The notes beneath the pieces were generated by a model that was given only the letters and a program-made list of their open reading frames with translations, searched no databases and was not told where the DNA came from. DNA of 64,000 bases from Pseudomonas fluorescens NCIMB 11764. GTDB taxonomy: Bacteria; Pseudomonadota; Gammaproteobacteria; Pseudomonadales; Pseudomonadaceae. Shown here piece after piece: positions 28,172 through 39,234 of this stretch. The stretch lies in the NCBI RefSeq assembly GCF_000293885.2, contig NZ_CP010945.1:4112001-4176000 (forward strand), written 5' to 3'. Every line of letters starts with the position of its first letter. Positions within the stretch are counted from its first letter, which is position 1. The translations under genes and the position numbers were made by a program.

Positions 28172-29257
28172 TCAGGCCTCCATCAACAGGCAGGCGTGGG
28201 GCGGCAGGTTGACCGCGATGCGATCACCGACCACCCGGCCGCGGTTCAGGCCTTCGTTGTTTTCGCGCAGCATGACCTTGATGTCGTTGTTCAAGCGGCA
28301 TTGGTAGAGGGTCGCGGTGCCGACATACAACACCGCTTCGATCACGCCGCGAAGGTGATGCGGTTGTTCCGGTTCAACCAGTTGCGAACGCTCCGGGCGG
28401 AACGCCAGTTGCACGTTGCTGCCGTCGAAGCCCTGGTCCGGGCAGGGGATTTCCACCGGCATGCCGCTGGGCACGAAAAGTTTTTCGTTCTGCAGGCCGC
28501 GCTTGAGGTGGCCGGGCAGGAAATTGATGTCGCCGATGAACTGCGCGACGAACTGATGCTGCGGCCGTTCGTAGATATCGTTGGGCGTGCCGATCTGCAG
28601 GATCTTGCCGGCGGACATCACGGCAATGCGATCGGACAAGGTCAGGGCTTCTTCCTGATCGTGGGTGACGAAAATGAAGGTGATCCCGGCTTCCTTCTGC
28701 ACGCGCTTGAGCTCGACCTGCATCTCTTTACGCAGCTTGAGGTCCAGCGCCGACAGGGGTTCATCCAGCAACAGCACTTTGGGCTTCGGCGCCAACGCCC
28801 GGGCCAGGGCCACGCGTTGTTGCTGACCGCCGGACAATTCGGCGGGTTTGCGCCTGGCCAGGTGTTGCATCTGCACCAGCGCCAGCATCTCATCGACGCG
28901 CTGAGGAATAACCTTGTGATCCAGGCCCTGCATCTCGAGGCCGAAGGCGATATTCTGCGCGACAGTCATATGCGGAAACAGTGCGTAACTCTGGAAGACG
29001 GTGTTGACCCGGCGCTTGAACGGCGGCAAATCATTGACCGGCTCGCCCGCGAGACGAATGTCGCCCTCGCTGACGTGTTCGAAACCGGCGATGGTGCGCA
29101 GCAAGGTGGTTTTGCCGCAGCCGGAAGGACCGAGCAGGGTGAAGAATTCGTTGTCGGCAATGTCGACTGAAACGTTGTCGAGGGCGGGAGCCAGCCCCGG
29201 ATCGTCGAAATACCGCTTGGAAACGTTACGCACTTCGATGGCGATTGGTTGACCCAT
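28172..29257 (-). CDS. PotA-like ABC transporter ATP-binding protein
   Basis: The 361-residue ATPase has Walker A GPSGCGKTT (residues 43-51), signature LSGGQQQR, Walker B VLLLDEPLSALD and a C-terminal TOBE domain (from about residue 270). This is the order of PotA/CysA-type importers. It is the first gene of the leftward operon. ATG 29257 follows AGGA. The 141 bases to the divergent GntR gene hold the presumed operator. Confidence 0.94.
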   Translation of the reverse strand: MGQPIAIEVRNVSKRYFDDPGLAPALDNVSVDIADNEFFTLLGPSGCGKTTLLRTIAGFEHVSEGDIRLAGEPVNDLPPFKRRVNTVFQSYALFPHMTVAQNIAFGLEMQGLDHKVIPQRVDEMLALVQMQHLARRKPAELSGGQQQRVALARALAPKPKVLLLDEPLSALDLKLRKEMQVELKRVQKEAGITFIFVTHDQEEALTLSDRIAVMSAGKILQIGTPNDIYERPQHQFVAQFIGDINFLPGHLKRGLQNEKLFVPSGMPVEIPCPDQGFDGSNVQLAFRPERSQLVEPEQPHHLRGVIEAVLYVGTATLYQCRLNNDIKVMLRENNEGLNRGRVVGDRIAVNLPPHACLLMEA

Positions 29258-29262
29258 AATGG

Positions 29263-29302
29263 TGCAATCCTCTAATTATTGTATGCAATATCTGGATGCA
29301 AT
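29263..29302. promoter_or_regulatory. Possible GntR/FCD operator with repeated TGCAAT
   Basis: TGCAAT occurs three times (29263, 29284, 29297), and ATTGTATGCAAT at 29278-29289 is a near-perfect inverted repeat. The site lies between potA and the divergent FCD-type regulator. FCD regulators often bind short palindromes of the TNGTNNNACNA class, so autogenous control of both transcripts is a fair inference. Confidence 0.5.
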
Positions 29303-29398
29303 CTACAAATAACCGGATTAATCTGCTCGTGCAACCCCCTTTTTCAAAGGCTGCTCATTCGCCTGGGGCCGGTTGTTTAGCGCTAAGGGAGTGTTCGA

Positions 29399-30088
29399 AT
29401 GACCGACAAAAAACTCGAGACCACGGTCGACCGCGTCTACCAAGGGGTTTACGAGGCGATCAGCAAACGTTCGTTGCGTCCCGGCATGAAGCTCGGCGAA
29501 GCGTCGCTGGCCGAACTTTTCAATGTCAGCCGCACGTCGGTTCGTGCCGCGCTCAAGCAACTGGAAGCGGACGGCCTGGTCACCACCGAGCCCAACAAAG
29601 GTGCGTCGGTGTCGCTGCCCAGCGACGAAGAGATTCGTTCGTTGTTCGAAACGCGGCGCTTGATAGAGATCGGCATCGTCAGCGAACTCTGTCGCCGGCG
29701 TGATACCGCGGTGACCCAGGACCTGCGTGATCACCTGCTGCTGGAGGATGAAGCACACCGCAGTGGCGACCACGAACGGCTGATTCATCTACTCGGCGAA
29801 TTCCACATCAAACTCGCGCGAAGCCTGAACAACCCGGTGTTGCTGGACTGGTTCCAGAAGCTGATTTCCCGCGCCTCGCTGTACGCCGCCGCGCTGGATG
29901 ACGACAGCCACGAGGCCTGTCGCGACGATGAGCACCTGCGCCTGATCGAGTACATCGAGGCCGGCAACCAGAGCGCTGCGATCGAACTGACCTGCATGCA
30001 TTTGAATGGCATCGAGAAGGCGATCCTCGACGTCGCCGCCACCTTGAAAACTGGCTACCATCCGCTCAAGCACCTGATCGAGGTGTAG
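29399..30088 (+). CDS. GntR-family (FCD domain) transcriptional regulator
   Basis: The 229-residue protein has a GntR winged helix in residues 1-75 (VYEAISKRSLRPGMKLGEAS, LFNVSRTSVRAALKQLEADG) and an FCD ligand domain after it, with metal-ligand positions typical of the family (DDEHLRLIEYIEAGN, MHLNGIEKAIL). These usually bind an organic acid or a purine-type ligand. It is divergent from the PotABCD-like importer and amidohydrolases and probably controls them. TAAGGGAG lies upstream of ATG 29399. Confidence 0.9.
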   Translation: MTDKKLETTVDRVYQGVYEAISKRSLRPGMKLGEASLAELFNVSRTSVRAALKQLEADGLVTTEPNKGASVSLPSDEEIRSLFETRRLIEIGIVSELCRRRDTAVTQDLRDHLLLEDEAHRSGDHERLIHLLGEFHIKLARSLNNPVLLDWFQKLISRASLYAAALDDDSHEACRDDEHLRLIEYIEAGNQSAAIELTCMHLNGIEKAILDVAATLKTGYHPLKHLIEV

Positions 30089-30230
30089 CCACCCATCTTG
30101 AATCTGACGCTCCCACAGGGATCTGTAGCTGCCACGGATTGCCGCAAGAATCAGCTAATCTCTATGAAACCATTGGCAGCCGCGATGCTCGAAACAAACG
30201 GGCGCCAATCACAGGACTCAGAATCAGTCG

Positions 30231-32342
30231 ATGCAGTTTCTAGACGATAGCCACGGGTGTGCCGGATGGGACGGCGAAATGGCCGGACGCATCCGCGCGT
30301 TCGACTGGAGCGTGACCGAGCTGGGGAGTATCGACACCTGGCCCGCCAGTCTGTGCAGCTCGGTGCAACTGCTACTCGCCTCGCCACTGCCGATGGTGAT
30401 GCTGTGGGGCCGCCCCGGCTACATGATCTATAACGATGCGTACTCGTCGTTCGCCGGTGGCCGACATCCTTATCTGTTGGGCGCTCCGGTGGAATTGGGC
30501 TGGCCGGAAGTCGCCGAGTTCAACCGGCATGTGGTCGATACCTGCCTGGCCGGCGGGACCTTGTCCTATCACAACAAAGAGCTGGTGCTGTTGCGCGACG
30601 GCGTCCCCGAAGACGTCTGGCTGGATCTCTATTACAGCCCGGTGGCCAATGACGAGGGAACGCCGGCCGGTGTCATGGCGATGGTGGTCGACACCACTGA
30701 CCATGTGATTTCCGAGCGCCGCCGCCAGGAAGCCGAAGATGCCTACCGCGCCGACAATGAGCGAGTGCGCCTGGCGTTGAATGCCGGTGCCTTGCTCGGC
30801 TCGTTCGTCTGGGACATCAAGGGCAATCTGCTCTCCGGCGATGAACGCTTTGCCCGGACCTTTTCCTATCCGGCCGGGCACAACCTCGGCGACTTGCCAA
30901 CGGACTTTGCTGAAGCGCGGATCCACCCCGACGACCGCAGCTGGGTCAACGAGCAGGTCAATAAATCCGTGACCACCGGCGAGCCCTTCAATGCCGAATA
31001 TCGTGTAGTGCGCCCCGACGGCAGTTATCTGTGGGTGCAAGCCAGTGGTTGCTGCGAGTTCGATGAGCAAGGCGAACCATTCCGCTTTCCCGGGGTGTTG
31101 ATCGACATCCACGAACGCAAGACCGCCGAAGAATCCCTGCTCAAGTTCACCCGAAACCTGGAGCAGCGCATAGCCGATGAAGTCGGAGCGCGGATGGCGG
31201 CAGAAGAGCAGCTACGCCAGTCACAGAAACTCGAAGCTATCGGCGGACTTACGGGGGGCGTGGCCCATGACTTCAATAACCTGCTGCAGGTGATCGCCGG
31301 CAACCTGCACTTGCTGGCACGGCATGAGCCGGACAATGCCAACGTGCAGCGCCGGGTCAGCGCATCGATTGCGGCGGTGGAGCGTGGCTCGAAGCTGTCC
31401 TCGCAATTGCTCGCGTTCGCCCGCCGACAGCCGCTGTCGCCAGCGGTGTGCGACCCACGGCAAATCTTCGAAGGCCTTGGCGAGCTGTTACAACGGGCAT
31501 TGGGCGAAACCATCCAGATAGATGTGCGCCTGCCCCGAGCGTCCTGGTACATCAACGTCGATCGCAATCAACTGGAAAACGCGATTCTCAATCTGGCCAT
31601 CAATGCCCGCGACGCCATGCAGGGTGAAGGGACCATCGAACTGAGCGCCGAGAACGTCGCACTCGACCGCCAGTTCTGCGCAGGCAAGGGGATTTCGGCG
31701 GGCGATTATGTCCGTGTCGCCGTGGCCGATACGGGCGTCGGCATGTCGCCGCAAGTGCTCGCGCAAGCATTCGAACCGTTTTTCACCACCAAGGCCGATG
31801 GCCAGGGCACGGGGTTGGGGCTGAGCATGGTGTTCGGTTTCGTCAAACAGAGTGGCGGGCACATCGAGATGTCCAGCGTCGAGGGGCAGGGCACTCGGGT
31901 GCAGCTGTATTTCCCGCGAAGCCTGCGGCCTCTGCTCAGTGATACGGTGCACCATGACACACCGCAACGCGGCGGCCACGAAACCATCCTGGTGGTCGAG
32001 GACAATGAAGCGGTGCGCAGCTCGGCAGTGGAGTTGTTGCGTGAAGAAGGCTATCAAGTCCTGACGGCTGCCAACGGCGATGCCGCCATGCAGATGTTGC
32101 TGGACGGCCTGGCGGTGGAGCTGATCTTCACCGATGTGGTCATGCCCGGGCTGATCAAAAGTTCGGATCTGGCGGCCTGGGCCAAAGTGCAGACGCCACC
32201 GGTGGCCGTGCTGTTCACGTCCGGCCACACCCGTGACATTATTTCGCGCAATCACCAACTCAGCCCCGACACGTATTTGCTGAGCAAACCCTATAGCCCC
32301 GAGGCATTGACCCGGATGGTCCGCACGGTCCTCAATGGCTAA
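30231..32342 (+). CDS. Hybrid sensor histidine kinase with PAS domains and receiver
   Basis: The 703-residue cytoplasmic protein starts with a PAS-like domain (about residues 1-150; [20 protein letters not shown] is a common opening of this group). A second PAS with PAC (about 165-300) follows, then a HisKA-type motif [12 protein letters not shown] (His346), the ATPase domain with ARDAMQGEG and GTGLGLSMV, and a C-terminal receiver with Asp635 in FTDVVMPG. No membrane segment is present. No response regulator gene is adjacent, so its output is unknown. ATG 30231 has only a weak AGGA upstream. Confidence 0.9.
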   Translation: MQFLDDSHGCAGWDGEMAGRIRAFDWSVTELGSIDTWPASLCSSVQLLLASPLPMVMLWGRPGYMIYNDAYSSFAGGRHPYLLGAPVELGWPEVAEFNRHVVDTCLAGGTLSYHNKELVLLRDGVPEDVWLDLYYSPVANDEGTPAGVMAMVVDTTDHVISERRRQEAEDAYRADNERVRLALNAGALLGSFVWDIKGNLLSGDERFARTFSYPAGHNLGDLPTDFAEARIHPDDRSWVNEQVNKSVTTGEPFNAEYRVVRPDGSYLWVQASGCCEFDEQGEPFRFPGVLIDIHERKTAEESLLKFTRNLEQRIADEVGARMAAEEQLRQSQKLEAIGGLTGGVAHDFNNLLQVIAGNLHLLARHEPDNANVQRRVSASIAAVERGSKLSSQLLAFARRQPLSPAVCDPRQIFEGLGELLQRALGETIQIDVRLPRASWYINVDRNQLENAILNLAINARDAMQGEGTIELSAENVALDRQFCAGKGISAGDYVRVAVADTGVGMSPQVLAQAFEPFFTTKADGQGTGLGLSMVFGFVKQSGGHIEMSSVEGQGTRVQLYFPRSLRPLLSDTVHHDTPQRGGHETILVVEDNEAVRSSAVELLREEGYQVLTAANGDAAMQMLLDGLAVELIFTDVVMPGLIKSSDLAAWAKVQTPPVAVLFTSGHTRDIISRNHQLSPDTYLLSKPYSPEALTRMVRTVLNG

Positions 32343-32360
32343 CCCCGGAACCTGCAGGTG

Positions 32361-32435
32361 CTGCCGAAGGCTGCGATCTTTCGATCTTAGACGTCGCGCC
32401 AAAGAAAAATAAAAAGATCGCAGCCTCCGGCAGCT
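32361..32435. repeat. REP-type palindrome after the kinase gene
   Basis: GCTGCCGAAGGCTGCGATCT (32361-) is matched inverted by AAAGATCGCAGCCTCCGGCAGC (ending 32435), with one mismatch and a loop of about 30 bases. The AAGATCGCAGCCT core recurs at about 15884 and, altered, at about 35130, so it is a dispersed element. It may also serve as a terminator. Confidence 0.8.
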
Positions 32436-32487
32436 TCTACATTCTGAATCGCGTCCATCCGCTCGCAAACAACATTCAAGGCACCCC

Positions 32488-35118
<2,631 letters not shown>

Positions 35119-35256
35119 GAATGAATCAAAAGATCGCCGCCTCCGCAACTCCCGCAGAATCGGTGGTCGATCCAATGGAACGATGCCTTCGGCAAAGCTT
35201 CGAATTTACAAGGCCGGTGTTTCAGCCGCGCATTGCCAGTGATGAACGAGGTGCAT

Positions 35257-35445
35257 ATGACCGATCAACGTGAGCTTGAGGAAAACGCTACAACCGCCGA
35301 ACCGGAAAGTGCCGATAAAGCGGTTGACCAGAAGAATCGTCACACCGACAACGACAATGAGTTCAGCCCGGGCTTCAAGCCGCATCCGGATCGCCCGAAA
35401 CCTGGCGAGGAGACGGACGCCGACATCGATACCGACGGCGGCTAG
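35257..35445 (+). CDS. Small acidic disordered protein, 62 residues
   Basis: The product (MTDQRELEENATTAEPES and on to ETDADIDTDGG) is highly charged, without hydrophobic segments, and probably disordered. GAGG lies five bases before ATG 35257. A strong terminator follows. I do not recognise a family. Its Pro-, Asp- and Glu-rich composition is like the 80-residue gene at 36605, and both lie by stress-type genes. Confidence 0.55.
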   Translation: MTDQRELEENATTAEPESADKAVDQKNRHTDNDNEFSPGFKPHPDRPKPGEETDADIDTDGG

Positions 35446-35464
35446 TACCGGCTACTGGCGCAAA

Positions 35465-35501
35465 AAAAGACCGCCTCCATGGATCATGGAGGCGGTCTTT
35501 T
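35465..35501. terminator. Bidirectional Rho-independent terminator
   Basis: AAAAGACCGCCTCCATG, GAT loop, and CATGGAGGCGGTCTTTT form a 17-bp perfect stem with an A-run before and T-run after. It lies between the small acidic gene and the convergent DUF4142 gene and can serve both. Confidence 0.95.
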
Positions 35502-35514
35502 TATTTGGTGCGCG

Positions 35515-36036
35515 TTATTTGCTCGGATGGGCAGCTTGCAGTTTTTTCGCCGCATCCAGGTGCTTTTCCAGGCCCGGCAACATTTTCTGTGCGAAAGCTT
35601 TCAGTTCCGTGGCGCCTTTGACTTTGTCGTCGGTCACGGTGTTGGCTTCTTTCTTGAACAGTTCGATGGTGTCTTCGTGCGCCTTGACCTGATTGTTGGC
35701 GTACGCGGCGTCGAACGATTCGTCACGCATATCAAGAATCTTTTCCTTGGCCTGCTTCACCAGTGTCGTGGTGTCAGGCACCTCGATGTCGTGTTTCTTC
35801 GCGATGGTCGCCAGTTCATCGTTCGCCTTGGAATGATCGGTGATCATCATGTTGGCGAATTCCTTGACGTCGGCCGAGGCGCTTTTTTCCAGGGCGAGCC
35901 GGCTGGTTTCGATCTCGGCGATACCGCCGGCGGCGGCCTTGTCGACGAAATCGTTTGAAGTGGCCGCGAACGCCGCGCCCATGCTGGTGCTCAAGGCTAC
36001 GGCCAAAGTGAGGTGGCGCAGGTTGAATCCGTCCAT
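35515..36036 (-). CDS. DUF4142-domain periplasmic protein
   Basis: ATG 36036 follows GGAGAA and opens a signal peptide, FNLRHLTLAVALSTSMGAAF with cleavage near AFAATS; the full protein has 173 residues. The mature part is a four-helix DUF4142/ferritin-like bundle: DFVDKAAAGGIAEIETSRLA, a middle with FANMMITDHSKAND, and AHEDTIELFKKEA. The family is often found in stress-induced and soil bacteria, function unknown. It is convergent with the small acidic gene and divergent from the DUF465 gene. Confidence 0.85.
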   Translation of the reverse strand: MDGFNLRHLTLAVALSTSMGAAFAATSNDFVDKAAAGGIAEIETSRLALEKSASADVKEFANMMITDHSKANDELATIAKKHDIEVPDTTTLVKQAKEKILDMRDESFDAAYANNQVKAHEDTIELFKKEANTVTDDKVKGATELKAFAQKMLPGLEKHLDAAKKLQAAHPSK

Positions 36037-36252
36037 TGGTTTTCTCCACACAGGTTTTCATGGGCGATCAGGTGATCGTTAATCTGTGGAGGCCGACGGG
36101 CGGGAAAAGGTTTAATCGGCCTTGCAAAAGGACGACGAACGGACACCGCTGGTCTGATAGGCGGTCGACAGAACGCGCCAACCGAGGCCATTCTGATAGT
36201 TGGTGAGCGCAATCGATCGCGTTTGCCACCGATCAACAAACGGAGGTGTTCC

Positions 36253-36495
36253 ATGCCGGTGCCACACGACCTTTATGCGGATTTGAAACTGTCAAAGGAA
36301 GATGTCCAGCAAAAACGCACCAAGGATCCGTTACTGGATTCACTGATCAACAAGTATTCGCAGGCGGACGCCGAGGTGGTAAAGGCTGAAACCGCCCAAT
36401 CGGATGCGCCCAGTGATGAGGCTCTGAAGAAGCTCAAGGAGAAGCGCTTGCAGTTCAAGGACAAGATCGTCCAACAACTTCAGGCACCGTCCTGA
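36253..36495 (+). CDS. DUF465/YdcH-like small protein
   Basis: This 80-residue helical protein reads PLLDSLINKYSQADAEVVKA in the middle and LKKLKEKRLQFKDKIVQQL at the end, the pattern of YdcH-like proteins. GGAGG lies 6 bases before ATG 36253; an earlier in-frame start has none. No membrane segments. Function unknown. Confidence 0.65.
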   Translation: MPVPHDLYADLKLSKEDVQQKRTKDPLLDSLINKYSQADAEVVKAETAQSDAPSDEALKKLKEKRLQFKDKIVQQLQAPS

Positions 36496-36604
36496 CGTGT
36501 CGCTTCAGCCACCGACGACCGGTGGCTGAAAAATTGGAACGGTGATAAATCCCGGCACCTCGAATGATCAGAGTCCGACTTTACGGCTCCATGCGAGGTG
36601 CCCA

Positions 36605-36847
36605 ATGAATGACCCAAAATTCCCGAGCGAAGAGCAGGGCGGCTACGACCCCATCCCCACCCGTCCCGAGCCCTTGAGCCCCGGGCGCACCACCGTCAAC
36701 CCTGAAGATGAACCGGGTATCGACGAACTGCCGAACAACGAAGGCGCCATCCCGATGGATCAGGACGACGGCACCGGCCTCGACCCGGAACGCGTGCGTG
36801 AAGAAACCGATAATGCGGTGCGCGATGGCGAGATGGATCCGCGTTGA
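36605..36847 (+). CDS. Small acidic Pro-rich protein, 80 residues
   Basis: ATG 36605 follows GAGG. The product (MNDPKFPSEEQGGYDPIPTR...) is rich in Pro, Asp and Glu with almost no hydrophobic residues, ending RDGEMDPR. It is probably disordered. No family was recognised. It is 109 bases after the DUF465 gene and ends before a REP hairpin. Confidence 0.55.
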   Translation: MNDPKFPSEEQGGYDPIPTRPEPLSPGRTTVNPEDEPGIDELPNNEGAIPMDQDDGTGLDPERVREETDNAVRDGEMDPR

Positions 36848-36864
36848 TTTGACCTGACACCTGT

Positions 36865-36896
36865 CCTGTGGGAGCGGGCAAACCCGCTCCCACAGG
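36865..36896. repeat. REP hairpin / possible terminator
   Basis: CCTGTGGGAGCGGG, CAAA loop and CCCGCTCCCACAGG form a perfect 14-bp stem, of the widespread Pseudomonas GTGGGAGCGGGC type. It lies between convergent genes and may end both transcripts. Confidence 0.85.
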
Positions 36897-36897
36897 T

Positions 36898-37986
36898 TTA
36901 CTGCAAGGCCTTGCTCAACGGCAACCGCACCATATGTCTGGCCTTCAACGACCCGAAATACAACCACTCCCCATACTCACGCACCGTGGTGATCGGTGAG
37001 TAGTTGTCGCGGCTGCCGTCCTGCAGATTGGCAATCACCTTGCCCTCGACATCCAGCCCCAAGGCAAACCCGCGTTTCTCTACCGGTTTGGGCAGGACGG
37101 TCATCGCCCGCACGATCATCTTGCGCACGAAGGGATATGCTGCAGTGGCGTCGAGCAGTGCGTTGCGCGGGGCATACAGTGCCACCCAGAAACGGTCCCT
37201 GCCATTGAATGCGAGGTTGTCCGGCAGGCCTGGCAGGTTGTCGATAAACAGGTCGTGGGTGCCGGCCTTCGGACCGCTGAGCCAGTATCGACTGATGCGA
37301 TAGGCGCCGGTTTCGTTGACCAGCACAAACGCCTCGTCCGGTCCCAGGGTCACGCCGTTGGCAAACTCCAGTTTGTCCAGCAGGACTGCCGTTTTGCCGG
37401 TCTGGAAGTCATAGCGCAGCAAGCGACCATCGCCGCCGTGCTCGATGATCGCCTCGCCGTCGTGGCCGTATCCGAAGCGGCTGGAAGCATCACTGAAATA
37501 GGCGTAGTGCCCGGACTTGTCGATGACCACGTCGTCGGTGAACCCGAAGTCCACGCCATTCGCTGCGGTGGACAGGGCGATCAACCGCCCCTGGGCATCC
37601 AGCGACAGCAAGCCCTTGATCCCGTCAGCGATTACCAGCAAACCATTGGGGTGACGGGCCAGGCCCAACGGCCGGCCGCCGGTGTCGGCCAGCACTTTGG
37701 TGACCTTGCCGTCGAGGCTGGTGCGAATCAGCCGACCGTCATGCAGGCCGGTAATGAGCACGTTGTCCTCCAGCAGCAAGGCTTCCGGCCCATCGATATC
37801 CTCGGCGCCCACACGCTCCACGCCTTTGAGACGTTGATTGTCGGCGTACGGCCCACTGGTGAGAGACGGCGCCGGTGGCGGCGTCCAGGCCACGGGTTGC
37901 ACTTTGGTCGGCATCAGCAGCAGGAACGCGGCAATGACCACGATCACCAGCAACACGACACGGCGAAACGCGACGGTTCGACTCAC
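36898..37986 (-). CDS. SMP-30/strictosidine-synthase-like beta-propeller, membrane-anchored
   Basis: The 362-residue protein has an N-terminal hydrophobic anchor (VVLLVIVVIAAFLLLMPTKV, residues about 10-29) and then a six-blade beta-propeller: GLARHPNGLLVIADGIKGLL, GFTDDVVIDKSGHYAYFSDA, LEFANGVTLGPDEAFVLVNE and LPGLPDNLAFNGRDRFWVAL are blade motifs of the gluconolactonase/strictosidine-synthase group. It probably faces the periplasm. Members hydrolyse lactones or esters. Its start overlaps the desaturase-fusion stop by four bases, so the two are co-translated. Confidence 0.82.
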   Translation of the reverse strand: MSRTVAFRRVVLLVIVVIAAFLLLMPTKVQPVAWTPPPAPSLTSGPYADNQRLKGVERVGAEDIDGPEALLLEDNVLITGLHDGRLIRTSLDGKVTKVLADTGGRPLGLARHPNGLLVIADGIKGLLSLDAQGRLIALSTAANGVDFGFTDDVVIDKSGHYAYFSDASSRFGYGHDGEAIIEHGGDGRLLRYDFQTGKTAVLLDKLEFANGVTLGPDEAFVLVNETGAYRISRYWLSGPKAGTHDLFIDNLPGLPDNLAFNGRDRFWVALYAPRNALLDATAAYPFVRKMIVRAMTVLPKPVEKRGFALGLDVEGKVIANLQDGSRDNYSPITTVREYGEWLYFGSLKARHMVRLPLSKALQ

Positions 37987-39137
37987 ACCGTGACTCCTGC
38001 CGGGGCCAGGTGCTTGCGGGCCATTTCGCGCAAGGCCAGCATCGAGGCGGCCGATTCATGATCGATGCGCCGCTTCAGCAATAGACGGTTGGCGATGCGC
38101 ATTCCAAGGCCGCTGAACTGGTATTCCAGAGTGCGGACAAAACGGGTGCCGTCGCCCTCGGCCTCGCATTCGTAAGTCACTACCAACGACAAGCCATGAT
38201 CGCCCTGGGCGCGAGCGCTCCAGCGACGACCGGGCAAATACTCGTTCACTGCCCAGCTCAAATGGCCCTCGCGCCCGCCGGCCCGGATGTCTTCTTCGAA
38301 GCGTGACCCTGCATGCAGCGGCCCGCCTTGGCCCTTGACCTTGAGCGACGACGGGTGCCACTCCGGCCAACGGGTCACGGTGCTGGCGTAGGCGAGTACG
38401 TCAATCGGGTTGCCGGCGATAGTGATCTGATGCTGCATACGGGTCATGGGCGTTCTCGTCGGGTGCAGGTGCGTGGGTTCGGGCTCCCAATACAGGGTGC
38501 CGAACAGGTAGTCCGTCAGTGGAAAAACGATGTTGAAGTTGCGTTCCTGCATCAACTCCCGACGGTGATGCAGTTCGTGCAGGCGGCGCATCTGGCGGAT
38601 CCATGGCCAGCGTGTCACCGGGTTTGAGGGCGGCAGGTGCTCGCAGGCGTGGAACACTTCATAGGTCAGGTAACCGAGGACCAGGCAGCCGCCGACCAGG
38701 CCGGCAACGTTGGCATCGAACTGCGCCAGCAGCCACCAGACGGGCAGGGTGATGACGAGCGTATGCACCACGATCAGCCAGGCTGGAAACAGGATCACCC
38801 GCCAGTCGCGGGCGCTGTCATACGTCATGTGTCCGGGAGCGAAGAAGCTGTGATGATCACCGGCATGGCGGGCATAGAACATCCGTGCGAAGCTTTTCTT
38901 GTGATGCCCAAGGTGACGATGCACGGCGTACACGCCGAAGTTGAAGAACAACAACGTCAGTGGCACGGCGAGCCATTCCAGCGGCAGCACCTGATGCACG
39001 GTGTTCCAGAATGCACCGATGGCCAGCAAGCCGAACAGCAGCACAAACCCGCCGTGCAGCCAGGGGTTGTAGCGTGGATGAATGTCCGCGCGATAGCGGC
39101 TGCGAAAAGCCTCGGTGGTCTGCCTCACTGCGTTCAC
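37983..39137 (-). CDS. Fatty acid hydroxylase/desaturase fused to an SRPBCC lipid-binding domain
   Basis: Residues about 1-230 form a membrane-bound di-iron hydroxylase: four hydrophobic segments and the His clusters HRHLGHH, HAGDHH and LHELHH. Residues about 232-384 form an SRPBCC (START-like) domain, from MQHQITIAGNPIDVLAYAST, with the WPEWHPSS motif. The join is within one frame, without a stop. The fusion would present a lipid or sterol-like substrate to the hydroxylase. It is the first gene of a two-gene unit with the SMP-30-type protein. Confidence 0.82.
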   Translation of the reverse strand: MNAVRQTTEAFRSRYRADIHPRYNPWLHGGFVLLFGLLAIGAFWNTVHQVLPLEWLAVPLTLLFFNFGVYAVHRHLGHHKKSFARMFYARHAGDHHSFFAPGHMTYDSARDWRVILFPAWLIVVHTLVITLPVWWLLAQFDANVAGLVGGCLVLGYLTYEVFHACEHLPPSNPVTRWPWIRQMRRLHELHHRRELMQERNFNIVFPLTDYLFGTLYWEPEPTHLHPTRTPMTRMQHQITIAGNPIDVLAYASTVTRWPEWHPSSLKVKGQGGPLHAGSRFEEDIRAGGREGHLSWAVNEYLPGRRWSARAQGDHGLSLVVTYECEAEGDGTRFVRTLEYQFSGLGMRIANRLLLKRRIDHESAASMLALREMARKHLAPAGVTV

Positions 39138-39171
39138 CTGTGGTTATTGTTGTCCCAGCAGATTAGACGAT

Positions 39172-39189
39172 CCCGCCGTTTCCGGCGGG
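39172..39189. repeat. Short GC-rich hairpin between the LysR gene and the fusion gene
   Basis: CCCGCCG, TTTC loop and CGGCGGG form a 7-bp perfect stem, 46 bases after the LysR stop on its strand. There is no T-run, so a role as terminator is uncertain. Confidence 0.3.
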
Positions 39190-39234
39190 CCAAAGCCAGG
39201 GGACACAAATGCCATGTTCCGGTGTAAAGCGGAC

